From Metridium senile (lineage: Eukaryota > Cnidaria > Anthozoa > Actiniaria > Metridiidae), in assembly GCA_949775045.1 (NCBI GenBank), contig OX459103.1:11104605-11168604 (forward strand): DNA of 64,000 nucleotides. The letters run 5' to 3'. The translations under genes and the position numbers were made by a program. Positions 22,170 through 54,895 of this stretch are shown here, one piece after another. The notes beneath the pieces are model-generated. The model was not told the DNA's origin and searched no databases. It saw only the letters and a program-made list of their open reading frames with translations. The first letter of the stretch is position 1, and every line of letters starts with the position of its first letter.

Positions 22170-22433
22170 TACACCTTTTTAAAAAATCGTAGTCGCAATC
22201 AAAGAATGTTGGTATTTCTACTCTTGTAATCGATTTATTCATAGCATAGTTTGGTTTTACGTGTTTGTGTTATATAAACTTAAACATTTTTGCAGTGATA
22301 GATGATGAAACAAGTGTTTGTTTAAAAAGCGCATAATAAATCGCACAGTCAGTTAATCTTACCGACATCATTGGTAAGCTTTAGAGTGTGGACTGTAGCT
22401 TCGGCTGCGACAACGATTTTTGAAATAGGTGTA
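22170..22433. mobile_element. TACACCT-family MITE next to the receptor-kinase start exon
   Basis: TACACCTTTTTAAAAAATCG (left) and CGATTTTTGAAATAGGTGTA (right) are inverted, with GTAGTCGCA / TGCGACAACG pairing inside. Its right end lies 51 bp upstream of the receptor-kinase start codon, so the gene's proximal 5' region is MITE-derived. Right-half relatives occur at 28267-28320, about 47480 and about 59555. Confidence 0.7.
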
Positions 22434-22484
22434 TATAATATACTTGTGAGCAGAACTAACGCTGTACTCTTTCAAACAACAGGG

Positions 22485-42608
<20,124 letters not shown>

Positions 42609-43910
42609 ACATTACCATGTGGTTCACATAAATGTTGGCTGAATTTACATTGAACAGTGCTTATAAAATAAGTAATATAACTAAAACATCAATTCAAAAT
42701 AACAAAAATACAAAATAATGCCTTATCAGTTTATTGTTGATTTGTGTAAAATCAAAGAAAACTCCGTTTATGAGTAAAAATTATCGGTTATCGTTGTGAT
42801 GTAATAGATCAAAAACGAGTGGGGGTGCTTGATCTGGGGACCCAAACACGGAAAGACGGACGAGGCCGTAGGCAAGTTTTTGATCTGACTTTTAAGTCTC
42901 ATTAAATCTCATTTGGTTTTGAATCTTGTGAGGCTAAAACATACATATCATGTAACATGTCTAGATCAGTGTTTGATCGAGTATGCAGACCACTGCGCGC
43001 ACGTGACCGAAATTCAAAGTTACTATTGTTCCATGAGATAATGAATTATAAATGACTTTTCCTATGATTATCATAGGATGTGTATGATTTATTGTGCATT
43101 ATACGTTTTGAACGTGGAATACACGCGAGGCTTTTTAAAAACACATGATTCTTTGCGTTTATCAACCCCATAAGAGCTTGAGAACGAGTGTTATTTATAT
43201 TTACACATATCTCATTAAATTAAACGTTATAATTCAAAAATATGCAATCCATGTGAGTGACGAATATAAACCAATAAATCTGTGAAATTATCTGTCAGGT
43301 CAATCTTCAAAAGTAATACGAAATAAATGAGTTAGATCTGCAACATTCTTACAATGGCGTGTACATAAATAGTGTAAATGAGCGAAATAAAGTCGATATA
43401 CAGACCCGCACGCCCATGTAATATGGAGATAGAGCAGATTCCGTATGAGTGTGAAAAGTTCAGTGACGTGTGCGTGTCTTGCCGTGCCTTGACCGTGTAG
43501 GTGCCTTGAATGTTCCATTGTCATACGAAATTTGCTCTCTACCAACCCTTTTAATATTTCTTTTGAAATTTGTATACAATGTAATATGAAAGGAATTGAG
43601 TGCGAGTGAGCACAAGCGCCCATGTAATGTTCTATTTATTATATATATATAAACTCATGAAAAAATGAAATACCAAAAATTTTATCAAAATACCCATAAA
43701 AAATTCTTAAAAAACTAGAAAATGCACGGAGTATTCATGGTAACGTGTTATTTCTCATGTGAGTATCAATTTTTCGCGCGGGAGATCACCTGATATTTCA
43801 CTGAAGTTTATATAATAATTAAATCGATCTCACTTTACACCAATATTTTTGATACAACCGTCTAGATTGTTTATTCTCAAGGAAAAGCCTTAAGACGGCA
43901 GAAAATCATT
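42609..43910. other. Intergenic, no gene recognised
   Basis: Holds a small hairpin at 42808-42893 (GATCAAAAACGAGTG / AAGTTTTTGATC) and a minus-strand 107-codon frame at 43300-43623 with no domain. No clear AATAAA immediately after the receptor-kinase stop. Confidence 0.4.
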
Positions 43911-44117
43911 ATGCCTCGAAAGCTCATTTTGACGGCTTTTCTCTCATGCTTAGTAAATGAAAAGACATTGAAAGTACTTAATTAACGGCTGCTATTGCTG
44001 GATCCATCTTCCGTCATTTACAAGAAACTTATTGAAAAAGAGTTGAATGCCAAATTTATACTAAGAAGACCATCTGAGCTTCCAATAGATATAATAAATG
44101 AACTGACGACGAGCTGA
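43911..44117 (+). pseudogene. Small ORF with one in-frame stop, unknown
   Basis: The ATG opens MPRKLILTAFLSCLVNEKTL; a TAA at codon 25 is followed by 43 open codons (DPSSVIYKKLIEKELNAKFI) ending TGA. The open stretch on both sides looks more protein-like than neighbouring DNA. No family recognised. Confidence 0.25.
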
Positions 44118-44629
44118 CTGTTTACATTGTAAATAAAATAGTTCATAGGGAAAACCTCTACCAATGATAGATGATATTTCTGTTTAACTAAATTCGATAA
44201 GAATACGATAAGAATACCATAATATACTTTTTACTTGTGAGATATCCTTTCAGAAAATATAGTTTGTTGAATTTCGGAAAAAATAGTAGCGAATTATCGG
44301 AGTTCCAAGTAGTTATCATGTATACACTTGTTTCCAAAAATGTTGACAATTCTTAATATATATACATATAAGATAATATTAAATGAATAAATATACTCTG
44401 AGATGTAACACGGATTTTTTCGAGCTAGTGATCATTTACAACTTGTAGGAATAAATCCCCGTGTTCTTGACAAAAATCGATAATTAAGTAAAAAGGAGCA
44501 TATTCCCAATTTTGAAATTCAACACCGCGTCTTTTTGTTTGAATTCAAAATTTCACAACTTGACACGTTTCAGTAGGTATATTTTATCAAAAAAAGCCCT
44601 TTTTCTTCTTTACTGACTAAATGAAAAGA

Positions 44630-45112
44630 CTTCATTATCGACTGTAACTGATGTATCCACCTGGCGGCTGTTGAATACATTCGATTAGAGAGCTACGATC
44701 TTTGACAAAAGTGTCGGCACGATGCGAAAACTGCTAAATAATTGACACTCAACACATTCCCCTATATGTAGTTCACCTATCAATGGAATATATTTTCATA
44801 GCATGCGCAACATTAGTGCGGGGGTCATTTTTGTATATTTAAAAGAATAAGAAGTATCGTGACAATATTTCTAAATATTATAGCACTTGCCTAATATTGC
44901 TTTCATTTGAAATCTATCTGGATTCTGAGTTAATACGAATTTCCAGCCAGTACAAGGTAAGACTTTTTTTCTGCTCTTTTAGATGCATTTCTATATAGTG
45001 AGCTTTTTCTCGCCATGAACGAAGCATGACTGTTGAACAGTCGATCGCGCCGTCTGTGACTGACAAAGTGCAGATATTAACGGCAAACAAACCCGAGAGA
45101 AATGTAGAATCG
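44630..45112 (+). repeat. Duplicated leader segment, copy 2 (diverged)
   Basis: Shares TTCATTATCGACTGTAACTG, TTTGACAAAAGTGTCGGCAC and TATCTGGATTCTGAGTTAAT with copies 1 and 3. It keeps the splice donor GTACAAG|GTAAGAC at 44956|44957. No CUB exon follows within the window. Confidence 0.8.
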
Positions 45113-47074
45113 TAGTTCATGTCTTTTTATAATTAATGTAATACTTAAAAGGGAAACAAAACAATATGTAAATGACAATGGAGGTATACATAGATTAAAG
45201 ATTTTTTACCAAATGAAAAGATGTATAATGAAAAGATGTATAATGTCAGTTTTTAAAAAACTGAAATAAATTTGTTTATTTTTTTTCGGCCCGGTATCCT
45301 GTGATTCGCGCGCTGTGATAGGCTAGCGAGCGGGCCAGTGTTTCACGATCTGCCCGGTCCGCGGTATCCTGTTCGTTGGTAATTTTTGAAAAATTTGAAA
45401 AATCTTCTTTAATACGGTTAATAGGTAATTGTTAATTATGGTAATATTTATCGATCAAAATAGTAGGAGATCTAGAATTCTGAATTCATCAAATGACACT
45501 GACAGAATGCGATAACCGACTGAGAGAAAATTAAAAGCTAAGTGGCGAGCATTGTTTTTGCAAACATTTTGACAAGCAAAAGTTGAGAAAATCAAATCAA
45601 TATTGCAAAAACTCACGAGAGAATACACAAAGTTTTTTTTAATTTTCTAAAAAAAAATAAAGCTCGTTCACATACCTCAATAGTAGTTGAAAAATATACT
45701 TGTAGTTTTTATCATTCCTTGTAAACATAGTTAATAGATTATTAACTATGTTGTTGTAAACAACACGGCGGTGAATTGAGCTATCTTTTGATGAGATATG
45801 TCGTTGCTTTTCAGTCACTTTTAAAATGCTATAAATTCACGAGAAGTTTATGTACAAAGTCTACAACGTTTTTGAAGTAAGGAAGTGTTGTCTTTCTTTT
45901 TCTGCACACAAAAGGATAAACAATCTTGAAAAAGGTCGATTTGCTTGATTCAAAGTCCTGTCAGCGATCCTAATGCTTTCAACTTTCATCTTCTTCATAA
46001 ATTACGACACAGACAAATTAATTCCTTCAACAATTGTCGGTGACTTCGACTAAATTTCTTATTTCTTATCATTTATCGAAAAATAAGCTTCAGTAGGCTT
46101 TTTTCTTGATGCAAACACGTCCACAAGAACGACGAATTTCAACTCGTTTCAACATCCATCTTGGTTCACTCAGTGTTCGTGTCAGCTAAAATCCTTTGTA
46201 AAACTTGTTTTTTGTTTCTTGACTTTCTTTGATGTTGAGATATAAACAAAACCCTTTCTCTTTAAACGATATTTGATTTGGAATGATGGAGAATGTATAG
46301 TTTAGTTCAGTATAAACGTTCAAAAAACGTTCAAACTTTATTCTAAAACTCCATGATAATTCGTGCATAAAGACAAAACAATATAATTGTCATTCTATGT
46401 TTGACATAGTGAGATCTGCCAAAAATAATTTGAATTGAAGCTCCGAATAAGCTCGTATTTGATATTTTTTTAATTATAATGAGTTTCATATCACTTTTTT
46501 CAGTGAAGAATTAATTCTTTCTTAGCGGAAGAGCTAAAATATTACTTTGCTAACAGGGTATGTTTTGTTTAGACTTACAATCTTTGACAAAAGCATGTTT
46601 GAAATTTTTTGCTGATCATTCATTTTAGATAACCCTCCCCCTTTAGAACGGTGCTACAGGCGGAAATGACCTTTGACAATTGCAAGTGCGGGAATCATCT
46701 CCAAAACGTTTATTCCCCTGTTAATGTATAGCAATATTGCATTTAGGGACGGGGAAAGACGTAGATATACTCATAAATGAAAGAATGATAGAAAACCCCT
46801 AAAAGCGTCCAAAATGTAATCGTCCCAACATATTTTGATAAAGATTGTTGCTATAGCTCATTAATAAAATAAAGGATTCCTATGAATGACTGATATTAAC
46901 CAATAAAGACTCGCGAAAAGTGTCAGTGAAAAGTGTCAGCGGACCTGACACCTTGTTACACCTCCTTTTTGTACAAACACCTAGGTTATTTTTAGAAAAT
47001 TATAAGTGGAATACTTTTATCATTTGCAATGCAATAGTGCTTAGTTGACAGCGAAAACCATCATATCGTATAGC

Positions 47075-48960
47075 TTAATCATTATATCTCGTAAGCTTAC
47101 ATTTTCTATTCCGTGATGACTAAATTAAAAGACATTGAAAAAAAGTTAATTAATTCCTGTAGCTGCTGAATTTGTCACTTGTCATTTAAACGTTTTGAAT
47201 ACGATATGAGAAACATTACTGAAACGTACTAACAATTCGTTCTCGTCCAGAAATCAATATAAATGGAAATTTGCAGATTTTGGTGAATTTTATGTGTTTA
47301 TGGTATATGAACATAACAAGTTGTTGCAGTGGTAGATGATGAAATAAATATTCTAAGAATTCACAAATTTGTGTATGATTATGATCGTCGCGGAGAAATA
47401 AGCAATTTATGTAATTGCAATTATAGAAGCCCGAAAAAAAATTCAAAATTACATTAAATTCACAAATTATTTTTTAAAGGCTTCAGAGTGTGGACTGTAC
47501 AGTACCAGTTTAGGCTGCGCGCGAGATTTTGGAAATAAGTATATCATAGCTTATCACCCTCCACAACCATTTAGACAATTTTGAGAAAAGAAAATGTTGA
47601 TTAATCAATTTGAACAATAGACTAATTTATATTTTAGTTGAAAATTTTAACTTTAAGTTTATAGATAAGATTCATTGCAAGAATTCATTCATCTGTAGGA
47701 AAATATGATCAAATATCATAAATGCCAAATACTGTATATGGTAAGTAATCAGTAATCATAAGTATATGAATTCATTTTTTTGTCAGACATTAGTAATTTT
47801 TTGCCGAATTTTGCTATTCGGAACTGTGCAGCACTGTTTTTGGTAAAGATGGTAAACAACTTTAATAGAGCAACATGCATGTTTCTCAACGAGATTATTT
47901 GGACGTAATTTTTTTAATTTTGAATGGTAAAAAGCCTTCTTAACTACAAGGATTCAGGACATCGACGATAAAATGCAAGTGTTCACCTGATTGCATGCCC
48001 GCAAAAGGTCCAGTATAGAGCAGTTCCACTTTGTATTTCTTCCATTGTCAAATAGTACACAACTTAACTAACTTTTATTCGATATCGTCTTGAAACTGAC
48101 CTCTTTTCATTTCTAAACTGATTGAATAAACAACGACTAAATGAAATGCTTGAGGTCATTCATTATCGACTGAACTTGCCGTTTCCTTTTGTTAGAGAAG
48201 AGAATCCCTTTGAATACACTCGATAAGAGAGCTAAAATATTTGACAAAAGTGCTGGCGTGCAGGTGTTTCACGACAGTGACAAAATCATTTTAAACGGTG
48301 CTAAATTCCTGTCACCCAACTCATTCCTCCTCATCACCGTTGAGGTTTAATGCTTAACGCAATTCATCTATCAATGCACTATTATTTTATAACAACGTAT
48401 ATTGATTGATCTGTAAGTTATTTCTTAATATTCAAAAGAGAGAATAAGTAGTCGGTACGTTTAAGATCCTAGCATCATGCCAACTATTTTCTCAACTGAA
48501 GAGTGTAGCATCTACAAAATAGCTAAAAAAACATTGCTATCTTTTAGAACCTGCCTGGATAGAAAGTTCATACGAAGGGCCAGCCAGTACAAGGTAAGAT
48601 TGTTTTCTGCTTTTTTAAAATGCATTTGTTTATAGTTTATAGTTTTGGTTTTCGTAGCTATGCATGACTATTGAACAATCCATATCCGTCTGTGATTGAC
48701 AGTTTGTAGATATTCTAGCCAAACAAACTTTTCTTACGAGAAGATAATTTCTCTAAAAATTGCTATAGATATTTATAAACGTTATTGGGCCGGGGGAAAA
48801 TGACCAAATAAATGAAAAATACTCCATGAAAGCGACATGGAATGTTCAAGTAGCCTCCTTCACAGTTTTTAAAAATACCTACTTTTTGAACAAAAGAAAG
48901 GTTATATAAAGCCAGGAGTTCCTTCTTGACAGTACGGAACGAGCGCAGCGAGGTCCATAC
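47075..48960 (+). repeat. Duplicated leader segment, copy 3
   Basis: Collinear with copies 1 and 4: CTTACATTTTCTATTCCGTG, GGCTTCAGAGTGTGGACTGT, TTGACAAAAGTGCTGGCGTG and GCCTGGATAGAAAGTTCATA. Splice donor CAGTACAAG|GTAAGAT at 48593|48594. It lies in the loop of the 4.4-kb fold-back. Confidence 0.85.
47375..47442. repeat. Fragment of the tRNA-like palindromic repeat
   Basis: ATGATTATGATCGTCGCGGA then GAAATAAGCAATTTATGTAA and TTGCAATTATAGAAGCC match 9353-9412 almost exactly; the tRNA-like core is missing. Confidence 0.8.
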
Positions 48961-50215
48961 AAAAAAGACCGGGGTCTGATATTTTACATACAGACCGAGC
49001 AAGCGAGGTTAATAACTCGTTTATTATATGACTATTTTAAAGAGAGAAAGTAATAATTTGTTTTGATATATATTACGACGCGCGTTGCTTTCGAATGGCT
49101 TCCCAGTAGTTTTACTGAAAAGAGCGGGTTGAAACCTGTTGAAACCGGTTTTTATTCCTGTGTCGACGGCTGACTCAACGAACTTAAGAAATTTTAATGC
49201 CAAAATACTAGTAAAATTACTGCAGCTTTCTTCATCATTCCAAATCAAAGATCGTTTAAAGACAAAGGGTTTTGTTTATATCTCAACATCAAAGAAAGTC
49301 AAGAAACAAAAAACAAGTTTTACAGAGAATTTTAGCTGACAAAAGCAAGCGAACCACGATGGATGTTGAAACGAGTTGAAATTGTCGGTCTTGTGGACAT
49401 TTGCATCGAGAAATAGAGCCTATGGAAGCTGTTGAGGGAATTAATTTGTCTGTGTAATAATTTATGAAGAAGATGAAAGCATGAGGATCGCTGACAGGAC
49501 TTAGAATCAAGTAAACCGACCTTTTTAAGATGTTTGAACCTTTTGTATGCAGAAAAAGAAAGACAATATCAAAAACGTTTTTAACTTTAGTAGACAAACT
49601 TATTGTGAATTTTAAAGATAGCTCAACCCACTGCCGTCGCGTGTTGTTTACAAGGATAGATAAAAACTTAAAGTATACTTTTCAACAATTATTGCGGTAT
49701 GTGAAAGAGCGTTATGTTCTTTCTTTCTTTTTAGAGAATTAAAAACAACTTTTATGTATTCTCACACTGGACCTTTTGTGCATTCTCTCTGAATTTTTGC
49801 AATATTGATTTGATTTTTTCAACTTTTGCTTGTCAAAATGTTTGCAAAAACTAGGAATGCTCGCCACTTAGCCTTTAATTTTCTCTCCGTCGGTTTTTGT
49901 TTATTTTATCGCATTCTGTAAAGACAGAAAGACAACAAAGTTTGAATCTCGCGCGAAAAAAAAACGCGAAGCTTACTACATCCGGGACACCGGTCCTGCA
50001 GATAAAAAATATATGGTGGGGGGGTTGATAGTTATATATTTTCAAAAGGTGGAGGGGCAAGGAGTTATTTATACGTTTAGCACAGGGGGGTCTAGCTTCA
50101 ATTTAACACCAATTTTGAGGATTTTAGAACCCCCCCTCCCGATAATTATTGCACAGTCCCTTATACTAGCGAGGCAACCGATGGAAAGTTAACAACAAAA
50201 ACTCGTTTAATGTCA

Positions 50216-52970
50216 GGAGTGAGGGGATGACTCTATTGTATGCAAATTAGATTCTCTATCTACAGCGATCTCTAGTGTGACGTCACATGGATACGCTAGA
50301 TATTCTTGTCAGTTTAGTTTGAAAGCGCCATTTTGAAGTTAAGAAAACGAGATAAAAGAGAGGTAAAACAGCACATTGTAAAGTAGTTAACCCACAGTGA
50401 GTGTTCTTTGTTTATAGATTTACTAGTTGAGCGCAACTGATCTCGAAAAAACGTTTATAGTTGACTGTATTTTTTCGTTAAAACTTCTCGGGAAGGCTGC
50501 AGGTCCTAATCGAAAATGGCCAACCATCATTTGAAAACATCGTGATTTCGTTGGTAAAACTTTATGGAACATTTTGAAAATAGGAGGTTATATTGGTTAT
50601 AAGTTTAACTCTAGCCAGTTTGATTTTGGTTTTATCTGGAGCTGTGGTTCTTCTCATCAATCGATTTTTGTGTAGTTTCTCAGCCTTAACAACTTATCCT
50701 GTACACGATTTCGATAGGAATGTGACTGTTTTGTTTGTTACTATTTTTATCAAGTAAAAACAACGATCTTAACTAACAGTTATTGCATTAATCTGCAGTG
50801 CTATTGCTTATAGTTAAATTGAAGTTGTTGATTTATTTTTAAAAGTTCAACAAATAGAGCACTTAAAATTAATATTAGTATATAACTTTATCCATGAAAA
50901 TGTAGGCAATTATTGCTACTGACTATGCAATATTTCCTATTTACTGACTATTGGTCACAATGAGTCATTGTTTTCTTTTGTATCTGATTTTTTGGCTGAA
51001 TGACATTTAAAATAGAAACTGTATGTTATAGTAAACTTAACTACATAATTTGTATTGTTTTTATTTGTTTTTATATATCATGGTTTCAGTGCTTTTGCTC
51101 TAATTTATTTGTATAAAATTTCATGTTGAAATTGTGCTTAACTTATATCATGTTTGTGTACTGTATTATTAAAGGTCAAATAGAAATACTGGTATTGCTG
51201 TTTGAAAAAGCTTGGGGGGGGGGGGGGGGGGGGAGAGGGGGGGGGGGGGGTGGGGAAAATTTCAAATTTACTTCATTTTAATGTTTAAAAAACATTGTCT
51301 GATGATACATAGAAATAAAATCAATGTTTTTATTAAAATAAGCATCTATTGTACCTTGTTAGTAATGAATGGGAAACTGCTATAGGGTATCCTGTTGCAT
51401 TCAAAACAGCAGCTATGGGGCAGGGACAAAAGTTTGATAGAGCAACAACACTATATCCATGAAAATAAAATTGCAACTGTATAATAGTTCTTCTGTAGTG
51501 ACCGTGAGGTATTGTTTTCTTTTGTATTTGATGTTTCTGGTTGAGTGGTATTTACTAAATAGTCACTGGATATAAACTATTAGTTTAATAGTTTAACAAT
51601 TTTTTATATTGCATGGTTTTAGCGTTTTCGCTCTACAAAAACAACATAGTTACTATAAGCAAAAGAGTGGTTTTCAGTAACCCATGAAACAAAGTGTATT
51701 GATTAAAGTGTAATAGTCAAATAAGAACAAAAGAACACAATGAAATTAGAGTGTATAAAGAGTAATACACTAAAGAGGGTTTCACGTGTTAATGAAAACC
51801 ACTTTAGTTTGTATTTATAGTCACTATATTTATTCAGTATCACTCAAACAGAGTTAATAGAGGGTTTATCCAGTCATCAGTTGGCATAAACAAGATGACA
51901 AGCATAGAATATATAGTTCAGTGTAAACCAACAATAGTAATTATTATTTCACTGTTCACATTGTTGAAATAGTGTGTTATCTTTTCCAGCCATTTTACCT
52001 GCAAAAAAAAACACAAAATGTTTAACTATATAATCATCATTTAATTTAATTCAAGTTTGTTACAATAGCTGATGGAAGCTTAGCTTGATAAATCTCAGAT
52101 TTTATATCCTGATTTTCAATCATAATTTGAAATATTATTCAATGAATTTCATGTTATATATTATCATTATTTAATTCCGTAAGCTGATGTGAAAACAGGA
52201 CAGCAGAAAGCTTTATACTGCACTGTATCAAATTCTTCTAACAAAGCAACTGATATACGAATTGATTTTGAAGACAAATAATTAAGAAAGTGGGTACAGC
52301 TTAGGTATTTATGGTAGCTAGTTTCAAAGCATTTTTAGATAGCTATCATAAAATACACATAAATACGATCTTAAAAGCATGCATTTAGCTCATTGAATAA
52401 GCATAAACATTCATGTCAAGGTTCAAAATCAAGATAATTAAGGACTTAACTTCAATGAGAATACATTTACTAACCTGCAAAGTTGTTTTGTTCGGGTCTC
52501 CCAGTTCGGGTTCGTAATTTCGACTTGTAGTTCGTGAGATCAGCCTTCAAATCGAATGATGAGACCAACCACAAAGCCAAACAGAGAGAAACTTTGCAGA
52601 TCCGAAGATTATCATATACTTGCATAAACCTCCTATTCTGGATGAAAAATACTGATCCATTGTGATTTTACGTTCGTGTACTTGTAAAAAACTGCATATC
52701 AACACTGGACCGACATCACAGTTCATCACGAAATTGGCTAGAAAAAGCAGTATTTTCGTCGAATCTGATCAACAAATTTGAACTATTGGATACTATTACA
52801 TATCAAAGAACTCCCACTAGTAAACAAAAAGTTCAGCAATGCAAAAAAAATCGAATGTTTTTGTGGAAACAACCGAGTTAATCAATGGTCGCCATTTTGA
52901 ATCGAGTCGTGACGTCACACTAGAGCGAGCCCACAACACGCCTTTTCCCCGGAGACGCCCCCTCCCTCCT
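50216..52970. mobile_element. 2.75-kb element with 11-bp TSD (MULE-like)
   Basis: Exact 11-bp direct repeat GTTTAATGTCA at 50205-50215 and 52971-52981. Termini GGAGTGAGGGG / CCCCTCCCTCCT are inverted. Subterminal CTCTAGTGTGACGTCAC is perfectly mirrored (about 50270 and 52908), with AAAGCGCCATTTTGAA / GTCGCCATTTTGAATCG beyond. No transposase found. TSDs of 9-11 bp are typical of Mutator-like elements. Confidence 0.82.
51214..51256 (+). repeat. Poly-G tract
   Basis: 43 bases of almost pure G (interrupted by AGA and T), inside the MULE-like element. A strong potential G-quadruplex; assembly error is also possible in such a run. Confidence 0.95.
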
Positions 52971-53356
52971 GTTTAATGTCATCAAGTTCATTAGCATTCA
53001 AGTTCGTTAGCATTCCTCTAAATAGAATTGAAAAGCGATTGTTTAATATTCCCTTGTGGGAATTCATTGACTAAGAACTTTTAAATGGGCACGTAGACGG
53101 ATAACTGAGAACCACAAAAACTGTTTTGAGTGATGACAGGAGCCCATTACCCAGAGCGTACAACTACTACCCCTATCTTGAGTGAACGTTTTTACAGACC
53201 GTCTATTTTAGGATTCATATTTCACGCGAAAAAAATTATGCGAAGATAATGAATTGGAATATATATACACGACTTGCATAACCTCTGATGAAGCGCGGAC
53301 ACTGGGAACGAGTTTGCACGGAAACGAGGCCACCAAAATCAAAATGGCGTCTAGCG

Positions 53357-53448
53357 TTAGTTAAACTCAAAGTGTTTCTCTCTCTGAAAAACAATTTCTT
53401 CTCCCTCGTAATCTAAATCACTGTCTTCGCTTTCTGACTCTGTATGGA
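53357..53448 (-). pseudogene. Acidic coding sequence, 3' half
   Basis: The minus-strand frame TESESEDSDLDYEGEEIVFQ then REKHFEFN ends in TAA at 53359-53357. Joined across the inserted element it follows on from the half at 57097-57178. The dense S/E/D composition is protein-like; family not recognised. Confidence 0.5.
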
Positions 53449-53528
53449 GGGTCTGAATGGCGGTACCTCGATAACACTAAACACTTATTTCTTTGGCTAT
53501 ATAACATTAAACAGTAAAATTTTAGCCA

Positions 53529-54602
53529 TGTATGTATGTATAACTTTATTTAAACACGGAAAATCATCAGTCAATATTTACAAAATTAAAAATAAAATAG
53601 CTACTGTTTTACATGATTGCCGTGTGGGAATCTCAAAAATTAAGAGAGGCCTGGTTCAATTTAGATTTAAAACTTGCTAAGGAACCAGAGCTTCTAATAT
53701 TTTCGGGTAAACCGTTCCATATGATTGCTTTGAGCTTTTTCCGGCGAGTATAAAGATTATCCCAGTGAAGGGACTCAAGAAGAGAAGTAGAGTCAGTTTC
53801 ATAGTTACTTTTTGTAACCATGCACCCTAGCAGCACGGTTCTGTAATTTTTGCAGTTTTTCGGATAAATAATTGCTTAATCCATCCCACACTTGGCAACA
53901 ATAGTCAAAGTGTGGGAGGATTAAGACTTTGTAAATTAAAACTGCAGTCTCTATGGGAATAAACTGTCGTATTCTTCTTAGGGCGCCTATGCCAGAAGCA
54001 ATTTTTTTTGAAATTTCGTCAATGTGATGGGACCAAGAGAGTTTGTCGTCAATAGTGATTTAGTGTGTTGGACTTTCTCAATACCAGTCCCCTCTATTTC
54101 TAGCGCTATTTCGTTAATTAATTGAGCTGAGAGTCTTTGCCGAGATTCCATTACCATAAACTCAGTCTTTGCTATATTGAGGCTAAGCTTGTTTGCTTTA
54201 AGCCAGCAGTTAAGGTTGAGAAGCTCTGAGTTCATGCAAATTTGGAGGTCGTTTAGGTTATCGGCAGAGAAGCTTATATTAGTATCATCAGCATACATGT
54301 TGGGCTTTCCCCTATTTAGACAAATGGGTAAATCATTGATGTACACTAAGAAAAGTATTGGACCAATTAAACTCCCCTGAGGCACGCCACAAGTTATTGG
54401 ACGTGAATCAGATAGGATTCCATTTACTTGACATCTTTGACTACGATTATTTAGATATGATTTGAACCACTCAAGGGCATTTCGATCAAGACCATAGTTA
54501 CAGAGCTTTTGGATAATTATTTCGTGATTGATTGTATCGAAGGCCTTCTTAAGGTCAATAAAAATAATCCCGTTAATGAGGCCATTGTCGATATTAACTG
54601 AC
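53529..54602 (-). mobile_element. 5'-truncated LINE fragment
   Basis: Minus-strand frames: MPQGSLIGPILFLVYINDLP, NMYADDTNISFSADNL (YADD catalytic motif), NKLSLNIAKTEFMVMES, and a C-terminal WDNLYTRRKKLKAIIWNGLP. Frameshifts separate them. The 3' end is a TATG-type short repeat (CATGTATGTATGTATAACTT on plus). A different family from the two intron LINEs. Confidence 0.85.
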
Positions 54603-54754
54603 CAATTATAACACTAACAATAAAAAAATTACTGTAACAGTATTTTTTTGCCATTAGCAAACAAACCACGCCTTAAAAGGAGCAATATCTATGTTGGACC
54701 TATGTTTATTATATATCACAAACATTTTTCGCCATTTTCCAACAATCTGGAATT

Positions 54755-54895
54755 ATTTCAAAGCTTCCGAAGAGTGACGGATATATCCGAAGGTTGCCGA
54801 AGACTGCCGAAGATGTACGAAGACTGCCGCAGATGGCCGAAGAATCCAAAGACTGCTAAAGATGTCCACAGACTAATGACCGGCGATATTTGAAG
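54755..54895. repeat. Degenerate 12-15-bp tandem repeat (GAAGACTGCCGA)
   Basis: Repeating GCCGAAGACTGCCGAAGATG words with drift across about 140 bp. No coding meaning apparent. Confidence 0.75.

Larger units (their letters stand above)
45505..49910. mobile_element. 4.4-kb fold-back with arms of about 700 bp
   Basis: Left arm 45510-46290 (AAGTGGCGAGCATTGTTTTT GC; GACAAGCAAAAGTTGAGAAA; TTGATGTTGAGATATAAACA) is mirrored at 49205-49905. The loop contains leader copy 3. Arms diverge by many point changes, so it is old. Confidence 0.85.

Noticed and set aside
43300..43623. Minus-strand 107-codon frame
   Set aside because: No domain, no splice context, His/Leu-rich composition as expected from AT-rich non-coding DNA.
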